The translations under genes and the position numbers were made by a program. From Acidobacteriota bacterium (GTDB taxonomy: Bacteria > Acidobacteriota > Thermoanaerobaculia > Gp7-AA8), in NCBI GenBank assembly GCA_021781455.1, contig JAJXWV010000007.1, forward strand, positions 56,460-120,459: a stretch of 64,000 nucleotides of DNA, written 5' to 3'. Each line of letters opens with the position of its first letter. The first letter of the stretch is position 1. This document shows positions 50,932-59,055 of this stretch, piece after piece. Under the pieces are notes generated by a model. It was given only the letters and a program-made list of their open reading frames with translations, searched no databases and was not told where the DNA came from.

Positions 50932-51831
50932 ATGACCGAGTTGAAGACCAGCAGGCCCTTCGAGGAGCGGTTTCTCGACGGTTACGAGCGTTCGCAGCTG
51001 CGCCAGGAGGTCCAGAAGGTCAAGCCGTGCCGGTTTCGGGTGCTGGGTCGCAGGTACGCAACGTGGGCTCTGGGCGCTTCGCTCGCCCTTGGCGGGCTCG
51101 GCGTTCCGTTGAGAATGATCCAGAACGCCGAAACGCAACCGACGCGGACGGCATCCGCCGACCCGGCGGCGGCACCAGAGAACGTCAGCCTCATCAACAC
51201 GGCGATCACGAGCGACCTGCAGCAATCTGAGAACATTGCGCGCCAGGTGACCGGGGGTGTTCAGGCGGTCGCCGGAGGGGTGCAGGCGGCGGCGCTGGGA
51301 ATCGAGCAGGTTGCGAAGACGCCTCTGCAAACGGTCGCTCGAGCGCCGCAGCAACTGGCGGCGATCACCGAACAGATCAGGCGCCACTTCTTCAACACCC
51401 AGGTTCCATTCGGCTCGATCATTTACGACGAGGCGAAGAAGAACGACCTGCCGCCAGAGCTCGTGGCCGCGGTGGTGCACACCGAGTCACGGTTCAAACC
51501 GACGGCACGGTCGCACGCCGGCGCGATCGGACTGATGCAGCTCATCCCGGCCACGGGCCGCTGGATGGGAGCTCGCAATCTGACGAATCCGACTGAGAAC
51601 ATCAGCGCCGGCGTGAAGTATCTGAAGTACCTGACCGACCGGTTCGGCGGCGATCAGCAGAAGGCGATCGCGGCCTACAACGCGGGTGAAGGCAATGTGC
51701 GCCGCTTCAACGGCGTGCCGCCGTTCCAGGAAACGCAGAACTACATCTCACGCGTTCGCGGTTTTCAGCAGGACCTCGGCGACCAGCTGCAAGGGCAGAT
51801 CGCGGACGTCGTCGCACAGACGGCGCCTTAG
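50932..51831 (+). CDS. Lytic transglycosylase, SLT/Slt70-like domain, membrane-anchored
   Basis: The protein has 299 residues. Residues 1-40 are charged, a single transmembrane helix follows (ATWALGASLALGGLGVPL, about 43-60), and a linker of helices leads to the SLT domain (about 160-290). The catalytic Glu is in VVHTESRFKPTARS. GAIGLMQLIPATGRWMG, AAYNAGEGNVRRF and NYISRVRGF are typical. It cleaves the MurNAc-GlcNAc bond with anhydro product formation, linking it functionally to anmK and murQ. GGAGGTTCCG precedes the ATG. The upstream 150 bp are AT-richer (AATTAAGTACC..CTTAGAAT), a plausible promoter zone. Confidence 0.92.
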   Translation: MTELKTSRPFEERFLDGYERSQLRQEVQKVKPCRFRVLGRRYATWALGASLALGGLGVPLRMIQNAETQPTRTASADPAAAPENVSLINTAITSDLQQSENIARQVTGGVQAVAGGVQAAALGIEQVAKTPLQTVARAPQQLAAITEQIRRHFFNTQVPFGSIIYDEAKKNDLPPELVAAVVHTESRFKPTARSHAGAIGLMQLIPATGRWMGARNLTNPTENISAGVKYLKYLTDRFGGDQQKAIAAYNAGEGNVRRFNGVPPFQETQNYISRVRGFQQDLGDQLQGQIADVVAQTAP

Positions 51832-51861
51832 TGCGTGCGCGGTCGAATAGAATACCCAGCC

Positions 51862-52098
51862 GTGACGGGCGTACGACTGTTGATCGGCGGGATCGTGATG
51901 GGCATCATCCTGCCGCTGGTCCTGGTCTTCCTCCTCGGCCTGTCGACTCTCTCGCAGTTCTTCACCGTAGTCGCGTCGACCTTTCTCGCCTGGGGCGCTG
52001 CCGATCTGCTGGCCCGCATCCTCGAGCGCCCGCGACTGCGCGGACGCACTCCCGGCGGTGCACTGCGCGAGGATTGGGAACGGCGGAAACCGGACTAG
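51862..52098 (+). CDS. Small two-helix membrane protein
   Basis: The protein has 78 residues from GTG 51862 (or 87 from GTG 51835). Two hydrophobic segments (GVRLLIGGIVMGIILPLVLVF and LSQFFTVVASTFLAWGAADLL) are followed by an Arg-rich tail. No family is known. It follows the transglycosylase by about 30 bp on the same strand. Confidence 0.6.
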   Translation: MTGVRLLIGGIVMGIILPLVLVFLLGLSTLSQFFTVVASTFLAWGAADLLARILERPRLRGRTPGGALREDWERRKPD

Positions 52099-52133
52099 GG
52101 ACGCGCTGTCATTCCTCAACGGTGCGCGGCGCG

Positions 52134-52238
52134 CCCCCTCATCCGCCTTCGGCACATTCTCCCCCGCTCTGTTATGCGTCGCCGCACGTCTTGCGTGAAT
52201 CAAAGCGGGGAAGAAGGTGCCGAAGGCGGATGAGGGGG
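52134..52238. repeat. Long inverted repeat CCCCCTCATCCGCCTTCGGCA
   Basis: A 22-nt arm reading CCCCCTCATCCGCCTTCGGC plus AC is perfectly inverted at 52216-52238. An inner CCCCGCT/AGCGGGG pair surrounds a TTATGCGTCGCCGCACG loop. It lies between convergent genes and would make a strong terminator-like hairpin. A related fragment, GGCGGATGAGGGGGCGC, is near 55862-55890. Confidence 0.88.
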
Positions 52239-52293
52239 TTGCACTGCGACTCGAAATGACACGCCTGCCCGTCGTCCTGGTTGGGCGGACGCG

Positions 52294-53934
52294 CTACACC
52301 CAGTCGCCCATCTTTCGCAACAGCTGGTCGATGCTGAAGAGGCGCTCCTTGCCGTCGGATTCGCGGCGGAAGATCGCCTGATACCAGCCTTTCATGCCGA
52401 TCGGACGATAAAGGTCGCTGCCCATTTGCAGACGTCCGCCGGAGACGAGCTTGAGGAAAACCTGTTCGTAGACCGAGCGGGTCAGCCTGCGATCGGGATA
52501 CGGAATCGCATACTGGCGCTTGCGGCGATCCCTGCCGCGACGTCGGTCGCGTTCGCGTCGCGAAGGGGTCGGCAGCAGGGATATGGCGCGGCGATCGAGG
52601 TAATCCTTCGGCCGCGGCGGGACGAGTTTGCCGGGCGTGTCGTTTCTCCGCCGCGACATGGCAGCACGACCGCGGACCACGGGAGGCGGGCTCGGAACGG
52701 GAGGGGCGTCGGGCAGAAGTGCGATTTTTCTCGCCTCATCGGCGTTCATCGCCTTCAGCGTTCGCGCCCGCGGCTCGTTCGAAGCCACGTCGGCCATCGC
52801 GCTCGCGTGTTCCTGCCGCGCCCTCTCGCGCTCGGTCACGAACTCGTCGATCGTCGAAGTGCGCCAGGTTTCCCGGGCGTCATGCATGAGGCTCAACTCG
52901 GATTGATAGTTCTTCAGCTCGTGAATGACGGATCCCCAGCGGCAGAGGCGTCCCACGTCTTCGTACGCGGCCGGCCGGTCGATGAGCTCCAGCAGCGATG
53001 CGGCACGACCTTCCAGAATCGCGAAGAGCAGCCGGAAGCTGAACGGATCCGAATACCTGCGGATCGACCGCCGGAAATACCAGGCCACATCGGAGCCGAT
53101 CTGCCGCAGCGATTTCGTTTCGCCGAGCTGGGTGGTCCACAACGGCGCGTTGACGTCCGAGGTGAACGGGCTGCGCGGATAGTGAAAGTCCTTCGTCAGC
53201 CATCCCTTGCGCGTGGTGTGCTTCCCGGGGACGACACCGTCGATGACCGGAATGCCGCGCTCGCGCAAGACCGACAGGTCGTAGGACGGCCAGGACATGA
53301 CCTCGCGGACGATGCCGACGATCAGCGTCGCTGCCGCCACCATGAGTCCGGGGTCCGGCGTGAAGTCCGCGGTGATCTCGATCCGGCCGCCGCGGGGCCG
53401 CACCCCGATGCCGGTGGAGCGGCGGTTCGCGGCCACGAGCATGACCGGAACCGGCAGCAGATACGCCAGCAGGAGCGCGAGCTTCTTCTCGTTTCGATGC
53501 CTGTTCTGCAGTCCCTTCGGGATCTCGTACGAGATGTTGTAATGGCTGCTGTAGGCCTTCAGCCGGACCGTATGACCGGTCTTTTTTTCCCATCGCGTGA
53601 GCTGGTCGCGCACAAATTGCATGGACTCCCAGAGGTTGCGGACCATCCGTGCCGTCGATTCCTCGCGGAGCTCGATCACCGGTGTCACGACCTCGATCAC
53701 GCCGCGGTCGAAGTAAACCGCCCCGCCCGTTGGAATGTGGGACGAGGTCTTCTCACGCGCCAGCATCGGTGCGTCGATGAAGTTCTTCGGATGCGTCCAG
53801 TAGTTCTCCGGAATGATCTCCACTTCGTCGAGCCAGACGTTGAACTCCGACTCCATGCCGATGACCGGCATCTTCAGCGAGGCCCGCTGAGGGATGAGTC
53901 CGCTGCGAGTTTCGTGTTTCCGCGTTCGAGGCAT
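52294..53934 (-). CDS. Putative amidoligase with glutamine-synthetase/Dop-PafA-like fold
   Basis: The protein has 546 residues. Several blocks recall carboxylate-amine ligases of the GS fold: PVIGMESEFNVWLDE (GxExE), TGGAVYFDRGVIEVVTPV, YSSHYNISYEIPKG and RGGRIEITADFTPDPG. The Dop/PafA ligases have the same order (GxETEYG, YxDHGxxExxTPE, HENY). The C-terminal part contains a helical region and an RRERDRRRGRDRRKRQ basic patch. It could ligate amino acids or peptides to a carboxylate. No Pup-like gene or proteasome genes are nearby. An M15-like peptidase and a beta-lactamase-like gene lie upstream on the same strand. Confidence 0.6.
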   Translation of the reverse strand: MPRTRKHETRSGLIPQRASLKMPVIGMESEFNVWLDEVEIIPENYWTHPKNFIDAPMLAREKTSSHIPTGGAVYFDRGVIEVVTPVIELREESTARMVRNLWESMQFVRDQLTRWEKKTGHTVRLKAYSSHYNISYEIPKGLQNRHRNEKKLALLLAYLLPVPVMLVAANRRSTGIGVRPRGGRIEITADFTPDPGLMVAAATLIVGIVREVMSWPSYDLSVLRERGIPVIDGVVPGKHTTRKGWLTKDFHYPRSPFTSDVNAPLWTTQLGETKSLRQIGSDVAWYFRRSIRRYSDPFSFRLLFAILEGRAASLLELIDRPAAYEDVGRLCRWGSVIHELKNYQSELSLMHDARETWRTSTIDEFVTERERARQEHASAMADVASNEPRARTLKAMNADEARKIALLPDAPPVPSPPPVVRGRAAMSRRRNDTPGKLVPPRPKDYLDRRAISLLPTPSRRERDRRRGRDRRKRQYAIPYPDRRLTRSVYEQVFLKLVSGGRLQMGSDLYRPIGMKGWYQAIFRRESDGKERLFSIDQLLRKMGDWV

Positions 53935-54039
53935 TGGCTGTCCCGGGCCAGGCAATTGGACTGCGGAGAGGCTGCCAACTCTCTAAGCAAACGGCAGGCC
54001 GGACAGAGCGGATACGATTTACTGATTTCAGTTCCCTTT

Positions 54040-54157
54040 TTTGGTTGCGCGGTTTCGCGGTTGCGGGGTTCCGCGGTCGCGGCCTGAACGATTCTCGACA
54101 AACGGAACCATCGTGAAACTCGATCACCGCGCAACCGCGCAACCGCGTAACCGCGCA
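54040..54157. repeat. Octamer palindromic repeat, GGTTGCGC family
   Basis: The left arm is GGTTGCGC-GGTTTCGC-GGTTGCGG-GGTTCCGC. The right arm is inverted CGCGCAAC/CGCGTAAC units. It separates the amidoligase from the M15-like gene upstream. Confidence 0.88.
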
Positions 54158-54158
54158 T

Positions 54159-54857
54159 CTACTCTTTATCGACCGTCCCGGCCTCGACAGGCTGCCGCCG
54201 TTCCCGCCGCCGCCGTTCCTCGAACGCGAAACGCGGCCGGTTCTCCTGCGGCTGTTCCATCCTGTCCTCGCTGATCTCGCGCGGAATCAGGGTGATGTAG
54301 CCGAGGTCGATGTGGACGTGATCGTCCGCATTCGCTCCCAGGACGTGGCCGTAAGAGAGGACTGTGATGTCCTCGCTCACGTCTTCAGCGATGGCGTTGT
54401 ATTTCTCAATCGCTTCTTTCGTCTTGAGGATCGTCGGTCCTATGCGGTAGATGTCGGCTGCTGTTCCCCACATGTGCGCCGTGGCGTTTGACGAGAGCTT
54501 GTGCGACGGCGAACGGTAAGCGCCGTTCACTGCGATATGGACCGATGCGCCCGCTGCCGAGCGGAACTGTTCGAGGTAGAACGCGAGCGCACGCACGGCG
54601 CAGGGAATGTAGCGGGGGAACTGCTGCAGCCGCGGTGCTTCCTTGAGGTCGACGAGGACGAACTCGTTGAGTCCGAAGTGCGGCGCCAGCCGCGTATCCA
54701 TGGCCGCTTCGTGCGTCGGGATCTCGTAGAAATAGCGCGGCAGCCGATGGCGGCGCCCCTGGGAATCGCGGACCATCTCCCCCGGCTTGAGGATCGAGCG
54801 CAGCTCGTCGTCGAGGTCGAAGGCGTCGACGACCTTGAGCCTCTGGATCTCACTCAT
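54159..54857 (-). CDS. M15-type peptidase-like protein (D-Ala-D-Ala carboxypeptidase fold)
   Basis: The protein has 232 residues. NGAYRSPSHKLSSNATAHMWGTAADIY gives the SxH...GxAxD zinc motif region of M15/DUF882-type enzymes (Ser/His at about 115, Asp near 133). DDHVHIDLGYI supplies the third ligand His. It would cleave D-Ala-containing peptides or a cell-wall-like substrate. It has no signal peptide, so a cytoplasmic role is possible. The ATG overlaps the beta-lactamase-like stop by 8 bp. The C-terminal tail is Arg/Glu-rich. Confidence 0.75.
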   Translation of the reverse strand: MSEIQRLKVVDAFDLDDELRSILKPGEMVRDSQGRRHRLPRYFYEIPTHEAAMDTRLAPHFGLNEFVLVDLKEAPRLQQFPRYIPCAVRALAFYLEQFRSAAGASVHIAVNGAYRSPSHKLSSNATAHMWGTAADIYRIGPTILKTKEAIEKYNAIAEDVSEDITVLSYGHVLGANADDHVHIDLGYITLIPREISEDRMEQPQENRPRFAFEERRRRERRQPVEAGTVDKE

Positions 54858-55752
54858 ACATCAGCCCGCCGAGCGTGTTGAAAATGTCGCGCGACACGTC
54901 GGCGACTGCGGTTCCACGCGCGCTGTCGGCCGGGAACTGGGTCAGGATGACCAGCACGTACGGCTTGCGATTATCGAGATAGACGATTCCGGCGTCGTGA
55001 TGCACGGTGGAAATGTTACCGGTCTTGTGGGCCACGCGCGCCGCTTTCGGCAGGCCGGCGGGAATGCCGCTGCGGTACTGCTGATCGAGCATGATCTCGA
55101 GCATCTCTTCGCACGCTTTCGCCGAATAGGCCTTCCCCTCGGCGATGAGGCGGAGCAACTTCAGCAGACCGTTGGCGGTGACCTCATTGTTGAGCCCGGC
55201 GTCGAATGCCGGACCGTCTTCCACGCCGCGCAGCACGCGCATGCCGTCGATCTCCAGCTCGTCGAGCGCCTGTTGAATGGTGGGGATGCCGACCACGTCG
55301 ACGAGAAGGTTCGTGGCCAGGTTGCTCGACAACGTGATCATCCAGTAGGCGAGCTCGCGCACCGTCAGCGTCTGGCCGAGATGGCCGTAGACGTTCGGAT
55401 CGGCATCGCGCGTCAGGTCGAGCATGAACGGCTCCTGATTGACGATGCTGATGAAACGATTCCGGACGTGGACCGGCGCATCGAGCGAGAGCTCGCCGTG
55501 CTCGACCTGCCGGAAAACACCGAGGAGCACGGCCAGCTTCATCGTCGAAGCGGCGTGGAAGTAGTGGTCCGCGTTGAACGCCCACTGGATGGTGGTCTCA
55601 CAGTCGAAGAAGGAAATGCCGAGGTTTTCCAGCCCGTGCTCCTGCTTGATCTTCAGCACGTTGCGATACAGCGAAACCTCGGATGCGGCGACGGAGTCGC
55701 TGCTCGGCGGGACCGGAAGTTTTTCCTCCTGATGCGCGGCCTTCGAAGCCAT
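54850..55752 (-). CDS. Class A beta-lactamase-like serine hydrolase
   Basis: The protein has 300 residues from ATG 55752. The catalytic SxxK is in HAASTMKLAVLLGVF. SSN occurs in ITLSSNLATNLLV, and KTG is in VAHKTGNISTVHHDAG. These are the three active-site motifs of class A beta-lactamases and related hydrolases. There is no signal peptide, so resistance is not the obvious role and an intracellular amide-hydrolysing function is possible. It overlaps the M15-like gene. Confidence 0.85.
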   Translation of the reverse strand: MASKAAHQEEKLPVPPSSDSVAASEVSLYRNVLKIKQEHGLENLGISFFDCETTIQWAFNADHYFHAASTMKLAVLLGVFRQVEHGELSLDAPVHVRNRFISIVNQEPFMLDLTRDADPNVYGHLGQTLTVRELAYWMITLSSNLATNLLVDVVGIPTIQQALDELEIDGMRVLRGVEDGPAFDAGLNNEVTANGLLKLLRLIAEGKAYSAKACEEMLEIMLDQQYRSGIPAGLPKAARVAHKTGNISTVHHDAGIVYLDNRKPYVLVILTQFPADSARGTAVADVSRDIFNTLGGLMYE

Positions 55753-55796
55753 GGTGGGCGAATGGTAACGAATTGCAAGTTTCGGGCACCCCATCA

Positions 55797-55910
55797 CTCT
55801 GAGCCGGCGGAGCCGCCCCCGTCATCCTGAGGCGGTGCGGGCGGCGGTAGAGCAGCAATGAACCGACGGCGGATGAGGGGGCGCTCAAAGTGACGGTTGG
55901 CGCGTTCCCG
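55797..55910. repeat. Diverged long-palindrome fragment
   Basis: TCACTCTGAGCCGGCGGAGC and GTCATCCTGAGGCGG are followed by GGCGGATGAGGGGGCGCTCA, in which a fragment of the CCCCCTCATCCGCC repeat is joined to the palindrome end. It is partial and chimeric. Confidence 0.6.
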
Positions 55911-55913
55911 GCC

Positions 55914-57029
55914 TTACCGTCCGTTCGTCCGCAGCCACCGCCCCACCCGTTCGATTCCCATGGCGATCTGCTCGACCGAGGCCGCGTACGAGATACGGAT
56001 GAATCCTTCGCCGGCGCTTCCGAAGGCGACGCCGGGAATGACGAGGACGGCGGCGTCGGTGGCCAGGCTTTTCGCGAAGGCAAGCGTGTCGCATGCGGGG
56101 ACCGGCACGAAGGCGTAGAAGGCTCCTGCCGGCGATCCGATCTCCGCCTCGAGCTCGTGCCGGATCGAGTAGAGCGCGGCATCGCGTTGTGCGCGGAACT
56201 GCTGGCGCACGCCGTCGAGCCACGACGCGTTCCACTCCGCAGCATCGAAGATCATCTCGGTCAACGCCTGCGAGAAGACCGAGGCGCAGGTGGCGATGTA
56301 CTGGTGCGCGGTCACGACCGGTTTGAGAATCTCGGATCGCGCCTGGATCCAGCCGAGACGAAGTCCGGTCATGCCGTGCGACTTCGACATGCCGTTGACG
56401 ACGATGACGTTCGGGGACAGTCCGGTCATCGAGGCCGGTGCCGAGTCGTACCAGATCTCGCGATAGATCTCGTCGCTGACGACGAGCGCGCGGCGTTCAT
56501 CCGCAAGACGGGCGATCTCCTTCAGCGTCTCGGCCGGCAGAACGGCGCCGAGGGGGTTCGACGGCGAGTTGACGACGATCAGCTTCGTCTTCGGCGTGAA
56601 GGGAATGCGCGACGCATCGAGGGTCCAGGCCGGCGGCTCGAGGTCGTACGGGACCGGCGTCGCGCCGCAGATCGCGGCCACGGTCGCGTACGAAGAGAAG
56701 CCGGGATTCGGCACCAGGACCTCGTCGCCGGGATTGACGTGAGCCTGAAAGATCGCGAAGAGCGCTTCCTGCGTGCCGGCCGTGACGCAGCACTCGGTCG
56801 CGGGATCGAAGCTCGTGTTCGCGCAGAGTTTCTTTCGAAGGGAGAGGGAGCCCGCGTTCGCCGAGTAGTGCCATGAGGTCGTGGCGGCGCGCCGTGCAAG
56901 CGCGCGCAGCGTCTCGTCGGGCTCGAGGTTCGGTTCGCCGATGCCGAGGTTCGTCGACAGGGGCGTGGCAAGCGCGTTGATCTGGCGGATCAGCGAGAGC
57001 TCAATTCCGGCGAGACGGTCGGCGGGCAT
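55914..57029 (-). CDS. PLP-dependent aminotransferase (class I/II), probable DapC in the lysine cluster
   Basis: The protein has 371 residues. The fold-type I pattern is TAGTQEALFAIFQ, VNSPSNPLGAVLP, VVSDEIYREI and the PLP lysine in NGMSKSHGMTGLRLGW. It is the last gene of a minus-strand lysine operon (asd, lysC, dapB, dapA, dapD). Since dapD makes an N-acyl intermediate, this enzyme is the likely N-succinyldiaminopimelate aminotransferase. That role is inferred from position. A second aromatic or aspartate substrate is possible. Confidence 0.85.
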   Translation of the reverse strand: MPADRLAGIELSLIRQINALATPLSTNLGIGEPNLEPDETLRALARRAATTSWHYSANAGSLSLRKKLCANTSFDPATECCVTAGTQEALFAIFQAHVNPGDEVLVPNPGFSSYATVAAICGATPVPYDLEPPAWTLDASRIPFTPKTKLIVVNSPSNPLGAVLPAETLKEIARLADERRALVVSDEIYREIWYDSAPASMTGLSPNVIVVNGMSKSHGMTGLRLGWIQARSEILKPVVTAHQYIATCASVFSQALTEMIFDAAEWNASWLDGVRQQFRAQRDAALYSIRHELEAEIGSPAGAFYAFVPVPACDTLAFAKSLATDAAVLVIPGVAFGSAGEGFIRISYAASVEQIAMGIERVGRWLRTNGR

Positions 57030-57032
57030 CGA

Positions 57033-57105
57033 AGTCCTGAGTGCTGAGTCCTGAGTCCTGAGTGGTCCCGTTCTTCTCAGGACTCAGCACTCAGGACTCA
57101 GGACT
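57033..57105. repeat. CTGAGTC heptamer hairpin (dapD-aminotransferase junction)
   Basis: Four left units and four right units flank TGGTCCCGTTCTT. It lies between dapD and the aminotransferase. The dapD TAA stop is at the edge. Confidence 0.9.
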
Positions 57106-57929
57106 TATCGGAGGGCCTCTTCCAGGGCGGTGGCGGAGTCGGTTTTCTCGTCGCGGTACTTCACGATCATCGGCGAGGCTATGTGCAGCTGGTGCTGCTC
57201 GGCGAAGGCGCCCTTCATCGGCCGGGATCCCGGAACGACGACCGCGCCGTACGGGATCTCGAGCGGGTGCTCGGCAGTCCGCCGATAGATCTGTCCGCGC
57301 ACCAGGTCGTAGACGGGAGTCGACCCGGTGAGTACGACGCCCGCTCCGATCACGGCGCGCGTCCGGACGATGGTGCCTTCGTAGATGCCGGCGTTGCCGC
57401 CCACGACGACATCGTCTTCGATGATCACCGGCACGTTTCCGATCGGTTCGAGAACGCCGCCGATCTGCGCGGCCGCCGAAAGGTGAACGCGTTTGCCGAT
57501 CTGCGCACACGAGCCGACCAGCGCGTGCGAGTCGATCATGGTGTCCTCGTCGACGTAGGCGCCGACGTTGACGAAGGCCGGCGGCATCATGACCACGCCT
57601 TTGGCGATGAAGGCGCCGCGCCGGATCGACGACCCGCCGGGCACGATGCGCACGCCGTCCTGCGGGTGAAACCGCCTCACCGGGATGGTGTCCTTGTCGA
57701 TGAACGAGAGTGCGCCGGACGCGAACTCGGCGGGCACGCCGAAGCGGAACGCCGCCAGGATCCCTTCCTTCACCCAGCCCTGCGCGTGCCAGATCCCGTC
57801 CTCATCTCGCGTTGCCGCACGGATGTTCCCGTGCTCCAGCTCGGCCAGAAAAAGTCCGATGGTCTTGACGGCCTCCATGCGATCGGCGGTCGTTCCGAGA
57901 GCATTGACGCGTTCTTCAATCGTGACCAT
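57105..57929 (-). CDS. dapD: 2,3,4,5-tetrahydropyridine-2,6-dicarboxylate N-succinyltransferase
   Basis: The protein has 274 residues from ATG 57929. Left-handed beta-helix hexapeptide repeats run from about 95 ([20 protein letters not shown]) through [14 protein letters not shown] and [15 protein letters not shown]. Family blocks are [20 protein letters not shown] and [12 protein letters not shown]. It transfers a succinyl group from succinyl-CoA to tetrahydrodipicolinate. An upstream in-frame ATG would add repeat-encoded residues. Confidence 0.95.
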   Translation of the reverse strand: MVTIEERVNALGTTADRMEAVKTIGLFLAELEHGNIRAATRDEDGIWHAQGWVKEGILAAFRFGVPAEFASGALSFIDKDTIPVRRFHPQDGVRIVPGGSSIRRGAFIAKGVVMMPPAFVNVGAYVDEDTMIDSHALVGSCAQIGKRVHLSAAAQIGGVLEPIGNVPVIIEDDVVVGGNAGIYEGTIVRTRAVIGAGVVLTGSTPVYDLVRGQIYRRTAEHPLEIPYGAVVVPGSRPMKGAFAEQHQLHIASPMIVKYRDEKTDSATALEEALR

Positions 57930-57949
57930 GGGCGTGAGTCTATCGCTGT

Positions 57950-58036
57950 CACGAGGTTGCGAGGTCACGAGGTCACGAGGTCACGAGGCGTGAGAGGTTT
58001 CGCCTAGTGACCTCGTAACCTCGCAACCTCGTGACC
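57950..58036. repeat. Octamer hairpin GGTCACGA/GGTTGCGA
   Basis: Four units of GGTCACGA/GGTTGCGA form the left arm. The right arm is TGACCTCG/TAACCTCG/CAACCTCG units. It lies between dapA and dapD. The sequence is of the same octamer family as the insertion inside the nucleotidyltransferase gene. Confidence 0.92.
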
Positions 58037-58044
58037 CGGCTTGT

Positions 58045-58956
58045 TCACAGTACCCCGCACTCCCGCAGGATCTGCTCGAGCTTCTTCCGATTCGCTTCGC
58101 TGATCGGCGCCAGCGGCGAGCGGAGCGTGTCGCTCTCCAGGATGCCCATCATCTTCATGGCCGTCTTGGCCGGGATGGGATTCGACTCGATGAAGTTTCC
58201 GATCATCAGCGGCAGGACGCGCTCGTGGACGGTGCGCGCCTTCTCGAAATCGCCTTCCCGCGCCAGGCGCACCATCGCGCTCATCAGGTGTGGGATCTCG
58301 TTGCTGGCCACCGAGATGAGGCCGTCTGCACCGGCAGCGATCATCGGCAGGGTCCAGGCGTCGTCACCGCTGAGCACCGCGAAATCGTCGTCGCGGTCGC
58401 GCAGGATCGTGAGGATCTGCTCCATGTTTCCGGAGGCTTCTTTCACCGCGGCGATGCCGGGGATCTCCTTGCGCATGGCCAGCGTGGTCTGCGCGGTCAT
58501 GTTGATGCCGGTGCGGCCCGGCACGTTGTACATGACCATCGGCAGGACCTTGCCGCGCTTGTCCATGGCCTCCGACTGTGCGCCGAAGTGGCGGCGCAGG
58601 CCGTCGGGTGTGGGCTTGTTGTAGTACGGCGTGATGGTGAGGATGCCGTCGGCGCCGAGGTCGATGGCGGTGAGGGCGAGCTCGACGGCCTTCTCGGTGG
58701 AGTTGCTGCCTGCCCCGGCCAGCACCGGCACGCGCCCGCTCGAGCGCTTCACGCAGATCTCCACCACGCGCCGGTGCTCGCCCGGAGTGAGCGCCGGGTT
58801 CTCGCCTGTCGTCCCGCAGGGCACGAGAAAGTTCACGCCCTGTTCGATCTGCCACTCGACGAACTTCTCGAATGCCGGCTCATCGAACGAGCCGTCCGCG
58901 CGAAAGGGAGTGACCAGCGCTGTGCCGAGGCCGGTGAAGGTGCCACGTTGTTTCAT
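58045..58956 (-). CDS. dapA: 4-hydroxy-tetrahydrodipicolinate synthase
   Basis: The protein has 303 residues from ATG 58956 (GGAGTTGAGC upstream). The TIM barrel begins GTFTGLGTALVTPFRADGS. CGTTGENPALTPGEH, the catalytic Tyr in MYNVPGRTGINM, and the Schiff-base Lys in IAAVKEASGNMEQ are conserved. It condenses pyruvate with aspartate semialdehyde. It follows dapB and precedes dapD in the operon. Confidence 0.97.
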   Translation of the reverse strand: MKQRGTFTGLGTALVTPFRADGSFDEPAFEKFVEWQIEQGVNFLVPCGTTGENPALTPGEHRRVVEICVKRSSGRVPVLAGAGSNSTEKAVELALTAIDLGADGILTITPYYNKPTPDGLRRHFGAQSEAMDKRGKVLPMVMYNVPGRTGINMTAQTTLAMRKEIPGIAAVKEASGNMEQILTILRDRDDDFAVLSGDDAWTLPMIAAGADGLISVASNEIPHLMSAMVRLAREGDFEKARTVHERVLPLMIGNFIESNPIPAKTAMKMMGILESDTLRSPLAPISEANRKKLEQILRECGVL

Positions 58957-58977
58957 GCTCAACTCCAAGTGAAGAAG

Positions 58978-59055
58978 GTCACCGAGTCACCGAGTCACCG
59001 GGTGGCGCGGCTTTACCTGGCGACCCGGTGACCTGGTGACCTGGTGACCCGGCAA
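58978..59055. repeat. Octamer hairpin GTCACCGA/TGGTGACC overlapping dapB
   Basis: Left units GTCACCGA, GTCACCGA, GTCACCGG face TGGTGACC and CGGTGACC units. Its left part contains the dapB stop. Almost the whole element is translated as the dapB C-terminal tail. Confidence 0.88.

Noticed and set aside
54850..55752. Antibiotic-resistance beta-lactamase
   Set aside because: The three class A motifs are present but there is no export signal, and it overlaps a peptidase gene, so a resistance role is not supported.
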